The notes under the pieces are model-generated. The model was not told where the DNA came from and did not search any database. It saw only the letters and a list, made by a program, of their open reading frames with translations. Positions 34,471 to 43,248 of a stretch of DNA of 64,000 nt are shown here, piece by piece. Position numbers and translations under genes: made by a program. The DNA comes from Bin5 sp022821545 (GTDB taxonomy: Bacteria > Chloroflexota > Anaerolineae > Caldilineales > Caldilineaceae): contig CAXXLO010000002.1 of NCBI GenBank assembly GCA_963664085.2, positions 4,898,001-4,962,000 of the forward strand, read 5' to 3'. Position 1 is the stretch's first letter, and each line of letters opens with the position of its first letter.

Positions 34471-34572
34471 TCGGTCACTGTCAGATCGGCGGGGGGGAAA
34501 GAGACTGCTGGTCGATCCCCGCTGTCGGACGGCGTCATCTGCCGGGACGAAAACTCAGTAAAGGGAAAAACC

Positions 34573-35370
34573 ATGCGAGACGTAGCATTCTGGCCCAAAA
34601 CTTTTCTGGATGAACTGGAGGGGCGAACGGTTGACGACGGCATCCTGTTCTGGTCTCTGGGAGGGCCGAGCTTCGTCTACCGCACTCCGGAGACGATGAT
34701 TTGGATAGATCCCTACTCATACGGCACGCCCGACGACGCCGTTCCGGACGCCTACCGAGCCACGGCCATTCCTGTCAAACCCGACGAGGTGAGCGTTGCC
34801 GACATCATCATCTCCACCCATGATCACGTAGACCACTGCCACGACGGCACGCTGGTTCCCATCGTCAGCAACACGGACGCTTTCTGCATCGCGCCCAAGT
34901 CTTCGGCGAAACTTATGCGCGAGTTCGGAATCGCCGACGACCGCATCCGCGAGGTGGCGCCAGGCGATTCATTCAGTTTTCGAGACGTAGAGTTCCAGGT
35001 CTATCCTTCCTACGACCCAAACGAGCCTCATGCGGTGACTTTCGTCCTGTCGTCCGGCGGTACGAAGCTCTTTGTTTCCGGCGATACGTGGGACGGGCCG
35101 GCCATGGAGGAGATTGGAGCAGAACACGACCTCGACCTGGCACTGCTGGCTTTTGGCCGGACATGGTATATGGGGATAGAGGAGCTCATGACGGTGGCGC
35201 AGAAGCTCGGACCCGGGACGCTTCTGCCGTTCCACTGGGAGTTCTGGCGCAACCATACGGGTGATATCGGCAAGCTATTTGAACTTTACCACCGGAAGCA
35301 ACGGGAGTTCGACATCCAGATTCTTCTCGTCGGCGACTCTCTGCACGTGCCCGCCAGGAACGGCGCGTAG
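34573..35370 (+). CDS. metallo-beta-lactamase-fold hydrolase (UlaG-like)
   Basis: 265 residues. The metal motif H-D-H-V-D-H lies in I-I-S-T-H-D-H-V-D-H-C-H-D-G-T, with a downstream S-G-D-T-W Asp and an F-H-W His. The overall pattern (short N-terminal W-x-G-x-x-x-x strand, V-A-P-G-D-S-F-S-F, Y-P-S-Y-D-P-N) is that of the UlaG/lactonase or phosphodiesterase-like subgroup, which opens lactones or hydrolyses phosphoesters. AAGGG precedes the ATG. Within a catabolic cluster a lactone or ester substrate is plausible; that is inference. Confidence 0.85.
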   Translation: MRDVAFWPKTFLDELEGRTVDDGILFWSLGGPSFVYRTPETMIWIDPYSYGTPDDAVPDAYRATAIPVKPDEVSVADIIISTHDHVDHCHDGTLVPIVSNTDAFCIAPKSSAKLMREFGIADDRIREVAPGDSFSFRDVEFQVYPSYDPNEPHAVTFVLSSGGTKLFVSGDTWDGPAMEEIGAEHDLDLALLAFGRTWYMGIEELMTVAQKLGPGTLLPFHWEFWRNHTGDIGKLFELYHRKQREFDIQILLVGDSLHVPARNGA

Positions 35371-35411
35371 CTCTGAGTATATTAAAGTTTTGGGCCTGGA
35401 GGGACTAGCAT

Positions 35412-36230
35412 ATGGGCCGATTGCAAGGTAAAGTCGCTATCGTAACGGGGGCGGGCCAGGGCCTGGGCAGGTCGACTGCGCTAAGATTCGCGGCAGAGGG
35501 GGCCAAGGTTGTCGCGGCCGACATGAACCGGGAAACCGCCCATGACACGGTTGAGGCCATTACCTCAGACGACGGCGAGGCGACGGCAGTTGTCGTCGAC
35601 GTAAGCGTTGCCGACGATGCTGAACGGATGGCGGCGGACACTCTGGCCGAATATGGCCGCATCGACATCCTGGTGAACAACGCCGCCACATTTGGCAGCG
35701 GCAAGCATATCGCCGAGATCGACGAAGAGGAGTGGGACCGGGTAATGCGGGTGAATCTCAAGGGGCCATTTCTGTGCTCGAAGTATGTGATCCCCCCGAT
35801 GCGGAGCCAGGGCGGCGGCAGCGTCGTCTTTGTTTCATCGATGTCCGGCGTGGTGGCAAACGAGCTGCAGGCGGATTACAACACATCCAAACATGGCCTC
35901 ATCGGCATGGCCCGTTGCCTGGCACAGGACTGCGGCGAAGACGGCATTCGCGCCAACGTGGTTTGCCCAACCGGGATGAACACGCCGATGATGGCGCGCA
36001 CGCCGGCGGAAAATGTCGCTTCGTACGCGGCCATGACCATGTTTTCCCGCTTCGCCGAGCCGGAGGAAGTAGCCAATGCCATCCTGTTTTTTGCCAGTGA
36101 TGAGGCCTCGTATATCACTGCGGCCGTCCTCATGGTGGATGGAGGGGCGACGGCAATCCAGCCCTCAGACCGTCAACTTCGAGAAGGCGCGGCCAGATAT
36201 TTGCGCCGGGCCGGCGGCAACTTTGCCTGA
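35412..36230 (+). CDS. SDR-family oxidoreductase 1
   Basis: A 272-residue classical short-chain dehydrogenase. Cofactor motif T-G-A-G-Q-G-L-G, N-N-A-A, active-site Ser in V-S-S-M-S-G and Y-N-T-S-K (YxxxK). An Asp (A-D-M-N) after the second strand favours NAD(H). The C-terminal I-L-F-F-A-S-D-E-A-S-Y-I-T and V-D-G-G-A segment is intact, plus an extra ~25-residue tail. GGAGGG precedes the ATG. It probably oxidises a secondary alcohol formed elsewhere in the cluster. Confidence 0.9.
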   Translation: MGRLQGKVAIVTGAGQGLGRSTALRFAAEGAKVVAADMNRETAHDTVEAITSDDGEATAVVVDVSVADDAERMAADTLAEYGRIDILVNNAATFGSGKHIAEIDEEEWDRVMRVNLKGPFLCSKYVIPPMRSQGGGSVVFVSSMSGVVANELQADYNTSKHGLIGMARCLAQDCGEDGIRANVVCPTGMNTPMMARTPAENVASYAAMTMFSRFAEPEEVANAILFFASDEASYITAAVLMVDGGATAIQPSDRQLREGAARYLRRAGGNFA

Positions 36231-36275
36231 CGCCGAAGCATCGCCCCGGATGCTACAGAAAAGGAGAGTACAGCG

Positions 36276-36725
36276 ATGAAAGTCAAAGCTTTTGACCACG
36301 TTGCCATCACGGTCAGCGACACGGAGCAGGCCCTGGAATTTTATGTCGGCAAACTGGGGCTGCGGCAAGTTGAGCAGCACCAACTGGAAGGCGAGAAGTG
36401 CGACATGGCCGGTGGAATGCAAGGTTCACGCGCACAGTCAACGCGCTTGGCGGCCGCGGACACGCCCCAGATTCTGATCGACCTGCTCGAGTATTTTGCG
36501 CCGCCGGGGAGTAAGCACGTCACGCCGATGGGCTCGGTCGGCTCCTGCCACTTCGCTCTAACGGTGGAAGACCTGCCGGCAGCGGTGAATGCCTTGACCG
36601 AAGCCGGCGTTGAGTTCATCTCGGGGCCGGTCAACTTTGAGTTGACAGAGGGCTCTGTCAGCGTCTGCTTCTGCTACGACCCGGACGGCAATCTTGTCGA
36701 GTTGATGGAAGAGTACGAACATTGA
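36276..36725 (+). CDS. VOC-family protein 3
   Basis: 149 residues. It starts M-K-V-K-A-F-D-H-V-A-I-T-V-S-D and carries F-Y-V-G-K-L-G-L. Candidate metal ligands are H8, the Glu in I-D-L-L-E-Y, the His in S-C-H-F-A-L, and the Glu in L-V-E-L-M-E, consistent with an H-E-H-E set. It ends shortly after Y-D-P-D-G. AAAGGAG lies upstream of the ATG. It lies 45 nt after SDR 1, so it is probably transcribed with it, and is related to the VOC protein at 37748. Confidence 0.86.
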   Translation: MKVKAFDHVAITVSDTEQALEFYVGKLGLRQVEQHQLEGEKCDMAGGMQGSRAQSTRLAAADTPQILIDLLEYFAPPGSKHVTPMGSVGSCHFALTVEDLPAAVNALTEAGVEFISGPVNFELTEGSVSVCFCYDPDGNLVELMEEYEH

Positions 36726-36855
36726 TTTGGGCCGAATTCTGACGGCGAGTTAAGGGGAAGCGGCGTCTTTCCCCAGGTAGGTTTCCGAGGCTTTTTCGGG
36801 TTGGTGACGGCGGTCGATAGCCGCGCCGGTCGGCTTCGCTTCACGAAAACTTTGC

Positions 36856-36885
36856 TTGACGGTCCGCGAATCAGGATGCTATACT
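36856..36885 (+). promoter_or_regulatory. strong promoter for the second dioxygenase gene
   Basis: TTGACG (36856-36861), 18-nt spacer and TATACT (36880-36885), with TGC making an extended -10. It lies in the 227-nt gap before the PhyH gene at 36953. The start is expected near 36892, so the 36953-40876 block likely forms its own transcription unit. Confidence 0.7.
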
Positions 36886-36952
36886 CCGGCTCCTTCGCCG
36901 ATTCTTTTTTCAGCAGGGCGTAAACGGCCCCTACCTCTACGAAAGGGTTGGA

Positions 36953-37729
36953 ATGAAACTGTCGCAGCAGCAACTAAACCTGTTCAACGACTTCGGATTT
37001 CTGGTCTTCCGCGGGCTTCTTTCGAGAGAAGAGATGGAACTGTACAGCCGCGAATTCAATGCGGGGCTGGATTCGTGGATTGAAGGAGGCAAGCACGACG
37101 GCAAGAGCCGCCACTACGCCTCGCTCATGGAGGAGAAGTCACCATTCATCGCCGGCTTAGCCGATGATCATCGCTTTGCTGACGTAGCCGAGCAACTTCT
37201 GGGGAAGGACGTGCTGGCCATTGCCGTGGACGGCAACTATCATGTTGATGACACGCATTGGCACCCGGATACGAGGTCGCTGGACTACGCGGCCGTCAAG
37301 TTCTGCATTTACCCGGATCCTCTGGACGGAAGCAACGGCGCGCTGCGGGTAATCCCCGGTTCGCACCGCGATCCGTTCCACAGCCAGATCAGCCGCGATC
37401 CCGAGAATGCTTACAACCTTGCCCAGGCGGAAGTGCCATCGTACACTTTCGAATCGCAGCCGGGCGACGTCCTGGTATTCAATGTCGCCCTCTGGCACGC
37501 GGCGTTCGGCGGCGGCAGCTGCCGGCGGCAAGGCGTGGTGGTCTATTACGAAGACCCGGATACACCGGAGGCCGAGACCGCGATCCAGGCGCAGATGCGG
37601 GGAAACCTGAGGGTCTTCGCGCAGGAGGGCCGGCCCATGTACGGCCCTTACTGGCGTTCCATTGACGATGCCCGCCACCAGCGTTGGATTCGGCGTTTGG
37701 CGGAGTTGGATTCATTGGAAACACACTGA
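36953..37729 (+). CDS. phytanoyl-CoA dioxygenase (PhyH) family protein 2
   Basis: 258 residues. The Fe(II) triad is H104, D106 (W-H-P-D-T) and H182 (A-L-W-H-A-A-F), followed by an Arg in G-G-G-S-C-R-R-Q that may bind 2-oxoglutarate. The N-terminus has the F-N-D-F-G-F-L-V-F-R-G-L-L form typical of PhyH. It contains the P-G-S-H-R-D-P-F jelly-roll signature and Q-P-G-D-V-L-V-F-N. It is shorter and only distantly like PhyH 1 at 31585. A strong promoter lies upstream, and a VOC gene follows after 18 nt. Confidence 0.88.
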   Translation: MKLSQQQLNLFNDFGFLVFRGLLSREEMELYSREFNAGLDSWIEGGKHDGKSRHYASLMEEKSPFIAGLADDHRFADVAEQLLGKDVLAIAVDGNYHVDDTHWHPDTRSLDYAAVKFCIYPDPLDGSNGALRVIPGSHRDPFHSQISRDPENAYNLAQAEVPSYTFESQPGDVLVFNVALWHAAFGGGSCRRQGVVVYYEDPDTPEAETAIQAQMRGNLRVFAQEGRPMYGPYWRSIDDARHQRWIRRLAELDSLETH

Positions 37730-37747
37730 ACGTGGAAGGAGTGAACT

Positions 37748-38221
37748 GTGATCAGTTCCGTAAACGTGATGGACCATGTTTCGGTAACGGTGAGCGATAT
37801 GGAACGCTCGCTGGCGTTCTACCGGGATCTGCTTGGCATGGAGGAGGTCGAACGTCACCGGCTCGAAGGTGAAACGATTTCCAAGATGGCGGGTAAGGAA
37901 GAGGTGGTCATGCAGGTCGTGCGGCTGCAAGCGCCGGAATCGCCCGGGATGCTGCTGGACTTACAGGAGTATGTGCAGCCGCAGGGTAAGGTTTCCGATG
38001 GGAAACTGGGAGATGTGGGCCACTCCCACATCTGCTTCGGCGTACCCAACATGGCAGACGCTTACCGGGAACTTAGTGAAGAAGGCGTCAAGTTTGTTTC
38101 GGAGCCGGTCAGTTTCGACCTGGGTTGGGCCGTTGTCCACGTTGTCTTCTTCGAGGACCCGGACGGCTACGTCCTGGAACTGATGCAGGTACCGTACGAG
38201 ACGAAGGACGGCGAGCATTGA
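37748..38221 (+). CDS. VOC-family protein 4
   Basis: 157 residues with M-D-H-V-S-V-T-V-S-D-M-E-R-S-L-A-F-Y-R at the start. Candidate ligands are that His, the Glu in L-D-L-Q-E-Y, the His in S-H-I-C-F-G-V and the Glu in V-L-E-L-M. It pairs with PhyH 2 (18 nt apart), and its nearest relative by eye is the VOC protein at 36276. The conserved H/E/H/E pattern argues for a metal-dependent enzyme rather than a binding protein. Substrate unknown. Confidence 0.86.
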   Translation: MISSVNVMDHVSVTVSDMERSLAFYRDLLGMEEVERHRLEGETISKMAGKEEVVMQVVRLQAPESPGMLLDLQEYVQPQGKVSDGKLGDVGHSHICFGVPNMADAYRELSEEGVKFVSEPVSFDLGWAVVHVVFFEDPDGYVLELMQVPYETKDGEH

Positions 38222-38259
38222 AGCTCTCAATTGTCTGGGAAATCCGCCGGAGATAGCCA

Positions 38260-39057
38260 ATGCCGCGATATCATTTAGACGGCCAGGTTGCCATAGTCAC
38301 CGGGGGCGGCCGAGGCATCGGACGCGCCATAGCCTTGCGCCTTGCACAGGAGGGCTGCCAGGTTGCGGTTGCCGACCTGGATGGCGGGACGGCTGCGCAG
38401 GTCGCTGACGAAGTTCGGGAGCAGGGCGGTCAGGCGCTGCCACTTCAGGTAGACGTGACCCGCAAAGAGGAAGTGCAGCAGATGGTGTCCCAGACCAGCG
38501 ACCAGCTGGGGGACCTTCGCATCCTCGTGAACAACGCAGGTATTGGCGCGATCGCGCCGCTACTGGAAACTGACGAAGAGACGTGGGATGCCCTGATGAA
38601 CGTAAATGCCAAGAGCGTTTTGCTGTGCTCCCAGGCCGCCGCGCACCAGATGATAGAACAGGGCGGAGGCGGGCGCATCATCAACAACGCGTCGGGGGCG
38701 GGTAAAATCGCGCCGGGCAAAAACATGCCTCTGGGGGCCTATGCCGCCAGTAAGCATGCCGTCGTTGCCCTTACAAAACAGATGGGGCTGGAACTTTCAG
38801 ACCACGGAATCCTTGTGAACTGCGTTTGCGCCGGCATTGTTGACACGCCGATGTGGGATCTGATCGACCGCGAGACCGCCGCGCGCCAGGGGGCGCCCGT
38901 CGGCTCAATAAAGGCGCAGGCGGTGGCCGGAGTGCCATTGGGCCGCATCCAGCAGCCCGAAGACGTCGCCAACCTTGTGGCGTTCCTGGCCTCCGCCGAC
39001 GCCGCCTATATGACGGGCCAGACCTATAATGTAAGCGGCGGTCTCCTGCCGTATTGA
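38260..39057 (+). CDS. SDR-family oxidoreductase 2
   Basis: A 265-residue classical SDR. T-G-G-G-R-G-I-G cofactor motif, A-D-L-D acidic residue favouring NAD(H), N-N-A-G-I-G, catalytic Ser in N-N-A-S-G-A-G-K and Y-A-A-S-K. The C-terminal P-E-D-V-A-N-L-V-A-F-L and Y-M-T-G-Q-T-Y-N-V-S-G-G segment is complete. A close fit to 3-oxoacyl-ACP reductase/2,3-butanediol dehydrogenase-like members. The next SDR gene starts 16 nt downstream. Confidence 0.9.
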   Translation: MPRYHLDGQVAIVTGGGRGIGRAIALRLAQEGCQVAVADLDGGTAAQVADEVREQGGQALPLQVDVTRKEEVQQMVSQTSDQLGDLRILVNNAGIGAIAPLLETDEETWDALMNVNAKSVLLCSQAAAHQMIEQGGGGRIINNASGAGKIAPGKNMPLGAYAASKHAVVALTKQMGLELSDHGILVNCVCAGIVDTPMWDLIDRETAARQGAPVGSIKAQAVAGVPLGRIQQPEDVANLVAFLASADAAYMTGQTYNVSGGLLPY

Positions 39058-39073
39058 CGAAGGCGCAATTCAG

Positions 39074-39823
39074 ATGGCGAATCGTCTGCAGGGCAAAGTA
39101 GCGGCCATCACCGGCGCGGGCATGGGCCTGGGCCAGGCGGTTGCCACCTTGTTCGCATCTGAGGGCGCCCAGGTCGTGGTCGGGGAAATCAGAGGGGAGG
39201 AAGGCCGTGAGACCGTCAGCCGGATCCAAACACAAGGAGGTGAGGCAATTCTTGTGGAGATGGATGTGCGACTCGGGGAGGATGCAGAACGCCTGACGCG
39301 CGCCGCGGTGGACAAGTACGGTCGGCTGGACATCCTGGTCAACAACGTAGGCGTACAGATTAACAAGGACGTTGTCGATACCAGTGAAGAGGAGTGGGAC
39401 TTCGTCGTCGATACAAACCTGAAGAGCATGTTTTTGTGTTCCAAGTACGCGGTTGCACAGATGCGGCGGCAGGGCGGGGGAAACATTATTTGCGTTTCCT
39501 CACTCTCGGGCCTGGTGGGCAACGGGCTGCAGGCTTCATACAACGCGAGCAAGCACGGCGTGATCGGTCTTGTCCGCTCCATGGCTGTCGACCACGCGGT
39601 TGACAACATCCGCGTGAATGCCGTCTGTCCCGGCTCGATGAATACGCCGCTGACAGAGACCATACCGGAAGAAAAACTGGCGCCCTACCGGGAGGCCAAT
39701 CTGATGAGACGCTTCGCCGCGCCAGAAGAAATCGCCGGGGCGGTACTGTTCCTGGCCAGCGATGAAGCGTCATTTATAACCGGCTCAGTACTCGTGGCCG
39801 ACGGCGGCTATACGACTCTCTAG
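39074..39823 (+). CDS. SDR-family oxidoreductase 3
   Basis: A 249-residue classical SDR with T-G-A-G-M-G-L-G, N-N-V-G-V, Ser in V-S-S-L-S-G, Y-N-A-S-K and a terminal V-A-D-G-G-Y. By eye it resembles SDR 1 at 35412 more than its neighbour at 38260, with shared V-S-S-x-S-G-x-V and G-L-Q/E-L-Q-A segments. This points to duplication in the cluster. The residue after the second strand is Glu (V-G-E-I-R), again NAD-type. Confidence 0.9.
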   Translation: MANRLQGKVAAITGAGMGLGQAVATLFASEGAQVVVGEIRGEEGRETVSRIQTQGGEAILVEMDVRLGEDAERLTRAAVDKYGRLDILVNNVGVQINKDVVDTSEEEWDFVVDTNLKSMFLCSKYAVAQMRRQGGGNIICVSSLSGLVGNGLQASYNASKHGVIGLVRSMAVDHAVDNIRVNAVCPGSMNTPLTETIPEEKLAPYREANLMRRFAAPEEIAGAVLFLASDEASFITGSVLVADGGYTTL

Positions 39824-39889
39824 TACTGGGGCCGGCCATGATCCAGCCGGGGCAAGGCCCAGCGCCTGCCTTCACTGCAAGGTGATCCG

Positions 39890-40876
39890 ATGACCAAACG
39901 ACTGAACGTTATCTTTCTTCCCCACCCTGTCAAAGTATCCATGTTTGACCCGTGGGGAATGGACGTGGTAAAGGCAGTCAGCCGCAACCACAACATGCAC
40001 GTCCTGGACTACGATCAACCACTGGCGCCCCAGTTCAAGGGAATGGACGCGGTCATTGACCACGGGGGTTCGGCCGGCACCCGGGAGATGGTCGACGCTG
40101 CCACCGATGCGCGCCTTTGGCAGATCCTGGGTACGGGATTTGATCATTTCGACCTGGATTATTGGAAGTCCAAGGGTATACCTGTGGCAAACTGCCCCGG
40201 CGCTTTCAGTGCCGTGGCCCTGGCCGAAACCGCGATGATGTACATATTGATGCTGACCCGCCGCTATCCGGAGGCCCGAGCGCTGTTGGACGAAGGTCAG
40301 CTATACGAGCCGGTCGGTTTCGAATTGGAGGGGCTACAACTGGGCCTTGTCGGCTTTGGCGCCAGCGGCATCGAGCTGGCTCGCCGGGCCCGGCCGTTTG
40401 GCATGAAAATCGCGGCCATCGACATTCGGGAGGTCAGCGAATCGGAACGTCAGGAGTTCGGCATCTCTTTTGTGGGAACGCCTGACGACCTGGAGAAAGT
40501 TGTGTCGGAGTCGGATGTTCTCTCGCTTCATTTGCACCTGAACAGTGAAACGCATCATATAATCGACGCCCGCATGTTGGGCCTCATGAAACGGACTGCT
40601 TACATTATCAACGTAGCCCGCGGCGCGTTGATCGATGAGGATGCGCTGACAGAGGCGTTGCTCGCAGGCAATTTGGGTGGCGCCGGCATCGATGCCTATA
40701 GCCAGGAGCCCCCGGACATCAGCTCGCCTTTCTTTGGACTGCCAAACGTCATCGCTACTCCGCACACTGCTGGTGTCACCGACGGAACCTCCCGCAAGCG
40801 GGCGCAGTGCGCCGCCGATAACGTGGACCGGATTGCAGCCGGATTGGAGCCGTTGTACCGCATCGATCTTGAGTAA
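39890..40876 (+). CDS. D-isomer-specific 2-hydroxyacid dehydrogenase
   Basis: 328 residues. The NAD-binding motif is G-L-V-G-F-G-A-S-G, followed by I-D-I-R. The catalytic set is Arg in I-N-V-A-R-G-A-L-I-D, Glu in S-Q-E-P-P and His in T-P-H-T-A-G-V. Members reduce 2-keto acids to D-2-hydroxyacids or the reverse (glyoxylate, hydroxypyruvate, phosphoglycerate). It closes the rightward catabolic cluster. A 2-hydroxy/2-keto acid intermediate would link it to the ThDP enzyme on the other arm (inference). A short CGGCG/CGCCG stem after the stop lacks a U-tract. Confidence 0.9.
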   Translation: MTKRLNVIFLPHPVKVSMFDPWGMDVVKAVSRNHNMHVLDYDQPLAPQFKGMDAVIDHGGSAGTREMVDAATDARLWQILGTGFDHFDLDYWKSKGIPVANCPGAFSAVALAETAMMYILMLTRRYPEARALLDEGQLYEPVGFELEGLQLGLVGFGASGIELARRARPFGMKIAAIDIREVSESERQEFGISFVGTPDDLEKVVSESDVLSLHLHLNSETHHIIDARMLGLMKRTAYIINVARGALIDEDALTEALLAGNLGGAGIDAYSQEPPDISSPFFGLPNVIATPHTAGVTDGTSRKRAQCAADNVDRIAAGLEPLYRIDLE

Positions 40877-41036
40877 GGCGGCGATGACGCCGAAATCGCA
40901 TGTCAGCACTCTCGATTAACCGGCCTGAAAGGTGGATGCGGCCTTACTGCATGCAGGGCGTTTCTGCAACAGAATGAAAGTGTATAAGGGTTGTATAACG
41001 TCATCATGAAGGAGATGCAGCCCGATTCTGAACTAT

Positions 41037-41065
41037 TTGACGCTGTATTGTGCCTATGCTAGACT
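41037..41065 (+). promoter_or_regulatory. promoter of ftsH
   Basis: TTGACG (41037-41042), 17-nt spacer and TAGACT (41060-41065), with TGC as an extended -10. The start would be near 41072, giving an ~87-nt leader. No CIRCE-type heat-shock operator is seen. Confidence 0.65.
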
Positions 41066-41158
41066 TCCCGCGGGATAGGGGAGGGTCGGCGACGCAGATC
41101 GAGACCCATGGGGCCGCTTTGACTTTCAGCGCTAACCCCGCGGACTCTAAGAGGGGCT

Positions 41159-43123
41159 ATGGATTCCAAACGAATTCGCAACGGCATGATCTACTTCCTT
41201 CTGGTCGTAGCTCTTGGCGCGTTTCTCTATATTGTCCTGAGTAACCAGGGCAACAATGTTTCTGCTTCAGTTTCCATCGCTGAAGTCGCTTCGCTGGTGC
41301 GAGGCGGCAACGTCCAGGAAATCCACGTAGACGGAGACGAAGTACTCGCCTACTCGGGCGGTAAGCTGATCGGTTCGCGCAAAGAGACCGGTATCGGCCT
41401 GATAGAGACCCTGGAGAATCTAGGGGTAACCGAGGACCAGCTTTCGGCCGTAGACGTACAGATCGAGGCCCCAAGCGGGTGGGAGGTGTACGGCGGCATT
41501 CTGCTGGCACTACTGCCCATATTGCTGATCGCGGTCTTTTTCATCTTCATATTGCGGCAGGCCCAGGGCGCCGGCAACCAGGCCTTCAGCTTCAGCAAGA
41601 GCAAGGCGCGCATGTTCACGGGCGACAGGCCGACCGTCAACTTCGGTGACGTGGCGGGCAATGAAGAGGCCAGACAGGATCTGGAGGAGGTGGTTGAATT
41701 CCTGAAAGAGCCTCAGAAGTTTGCGTCTCTCGGCGCCCGCATCCCCAAGGGCGTACTGCTCGTGGGGCCGCCCGGGACCGGAAAGACGCTGATGGCGAAG
41801 GCAGTTTCCGGTGAAGCGGGTGTTCCATTCTTCAACATTAGCGGCTCCGAGTTCGTAGAGATGTTTGTCGGCGTCGGGGCCAGCCGCGTGCGCGACCTGT
41901 TCGAGCAGGCCAAGAAAAACTCTCCCTGCATCATTTTCATCGACGAGATCGACGCAGTCGGCCGCCACCGGGGCGCAGGACTAGGGGGGTCCCACGATGA
42001 ACGCGAGCAAACGCTCAACCAGATTCTGGTCGAGATGGACGGTTTTGACACCGATGTCAACATCATTATCATCGCCGCGACCAACAGACCGGATATACTG
42101 GACCCGGCGCTGTTGCGGCCCGGGCGCTTTGACCGCCGGGTGATGATGGATTCGCCGGACGTAAAGGGCCGGCGGCAGATCCTGGATGTTCACGTGAAGG
42201 GCAAGCCCCTGGCCACCGACATCGATCTGGAAGTCGTCGCCAAGCAGACGCCCGGGTTCGTTGGCGCCGACATCGAGAACCTGGTGAATGAGGCGGCGAT
42301 TTTGGCGGCCCGCCGCAATCGGCGTTCGATCGGTCTCGCCGAGTTTCAGGAAGCGATCGAGCGGGTCATCGCCGGTCCGGAACGGCGCAGCCGCGTCATG
42401 TCTCCAAAGGAAAAGGAGATCATCGCCTATCATGAAGCCGGTCACGCCGTGGCGATGCACGTACTTCCCAAGCATGACCCTGTCCACAAGGTGACCATCG
42501 TTCCCCGGGGGATGGCGGGCGGCTACACGATGCCCTTGCCGGAAGAAGAGTCCAACCTGAGTACAAGAGATAAGTTCCGTGATGAGCTTGCAGCGCTATT
42601 GGGCGGACGGGTCGCGGAGGAGATTCGTTTCGAGGATATCACCACCGGGGCCAGCAACGACCTGGAACGCGTGACGTACAGGGCCCGCATGATGATCACG
42701 CAGTGGGGCATGAGCGATACGCTTGGCCCGGTCCAATACGGTGAACGCGAGGAGATGGTCTTTCTGGGCAGGGGCATCGCCGAGACGCGCAATTACAGCG
42801 ACAAAGTTGCGCAGGAGATCGATGAAGAGGTTCGTAACCTGGTGGACGAGGCCCACGGCCGCTGCCATGAAATCCTGACCTCGTATGAGGACCGCCTTGA
42901 TGCTGTCGCGGCGGCTCTGCTGGAGCATGAAACTCTACATGCCGCGGAGTTTCAGGCGATCATGCGCGGCGAAGACCCGTTCCAATCGCTGGACGACGTT
43001 GAAACGAGGCAGGCCAGCGGCACGCCTACTTCCGAGAGAGACGGCAGCGAACAGCCTCAAGAGGAGGACAGCCGCGATCAGGGTTTGGACTTGAGTGGAG
43101 GGACCTTGCCCGCCCCCGCCTGA
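41159..43123 (+). CDS. ftsH: ATP-dependent zinc metalloprotease FtsH
   Basis: A 654-residue inner-membrane AAA+ protease that degrades unassembled or short-lived membrane and cytosolic proteins. Two membrane segments (~9-29 and ~112-132) flank a small extracytoplasmic domain. The AAA module has Walker A G-P-P-G-T-G-K-T (203-210), the F-V-G pore motif, Walker B I-I-F-I-D-E-I-D and the R-P-G-R-F-D-R second region of homology. The zinc site is H-E-A-G-H (425-429), with a downstream Asp in T-T-G-A-S-N-D-L. The ATG follows GAGGGG closely. A promoter lies at 41037-41065 and a terminator-like hairpin at 43174. Confidence 0.97.
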   Translation: MDSKRIRNGMIYFLLVVALGAFLYIVLSNQGNNVSASVSIAEVASLVRGGNVQEIHVDGDEVLAYSGGKLIGSRKETGIGLIETLENLGVTEDQLSAVDVQIEAPSGWEVYGGILLALLPILLIAVFFIFILRQAQGAGNQAFSFSKSKARMFTGDRPTVNFGDVAGNEEARQDLEEVVEFLKEPQKFASLGARIPKGVLLVGPPGTGKTLMAKAVSGEAGVPFFNISGSEFVEMFVGVGASRVRDLFEQAKKNSPCIIFIDEIDAVGRHRGAGLGGSHDEREQTLNQILVEMDGFDTDVNIIIIAATNRPDILDPALLRPGRFDRRVMMDSPDVKGRRQILDVHVKGKPLATDIDLEVVAKQTPGFVGADIENLVNEAAILAARRNRRSIGLAEFQEAIERVIAGPERRSRVMSPKEKEIIAYHEAGHAVAMHVLPKHDPVHKVTIVPRGMAGGYTMPLPEEESNLSTRDKFRDELAALLGGRVAEEIRFEDITTGASNDLERVTYRARMMITQWGMSDTLGPVQYGEREEMVFLGRGIAETRNYSDKVAQEIDEEVRNLVDEAHGRCHEILTSYEDRLDAVAAALLEHETLHAAEFQAIMRGEDPFQSLDDVETRQASGTPTSERDGSEQPQEEDSRDQGLDLSGGTLPAPA

Positions 43124-43173
43124 CGCGAGCCTCCCGCCCGCATCCGAACGATCATGTCCCTGATGTCGCTTGG

Positions 43174-43200
43174 CCTCGTCCCGTTGGGCGGGGTCTTCTC
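43174..43200 (+). terminator. probable terminator after ftsH
   Basis: An 8-bp stem (cctcgtcc with gggcgggg, two G-U pairs, loop cgtt) is followed by TCTTCTC. A modest U-tract makes it a moderate candidate. Confidence 0.5.
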
Positions 43201-43248
43201 ACATAAACCGCTATTTCAGCCGAGTCAACCGCAGGCACAGACTAAATC

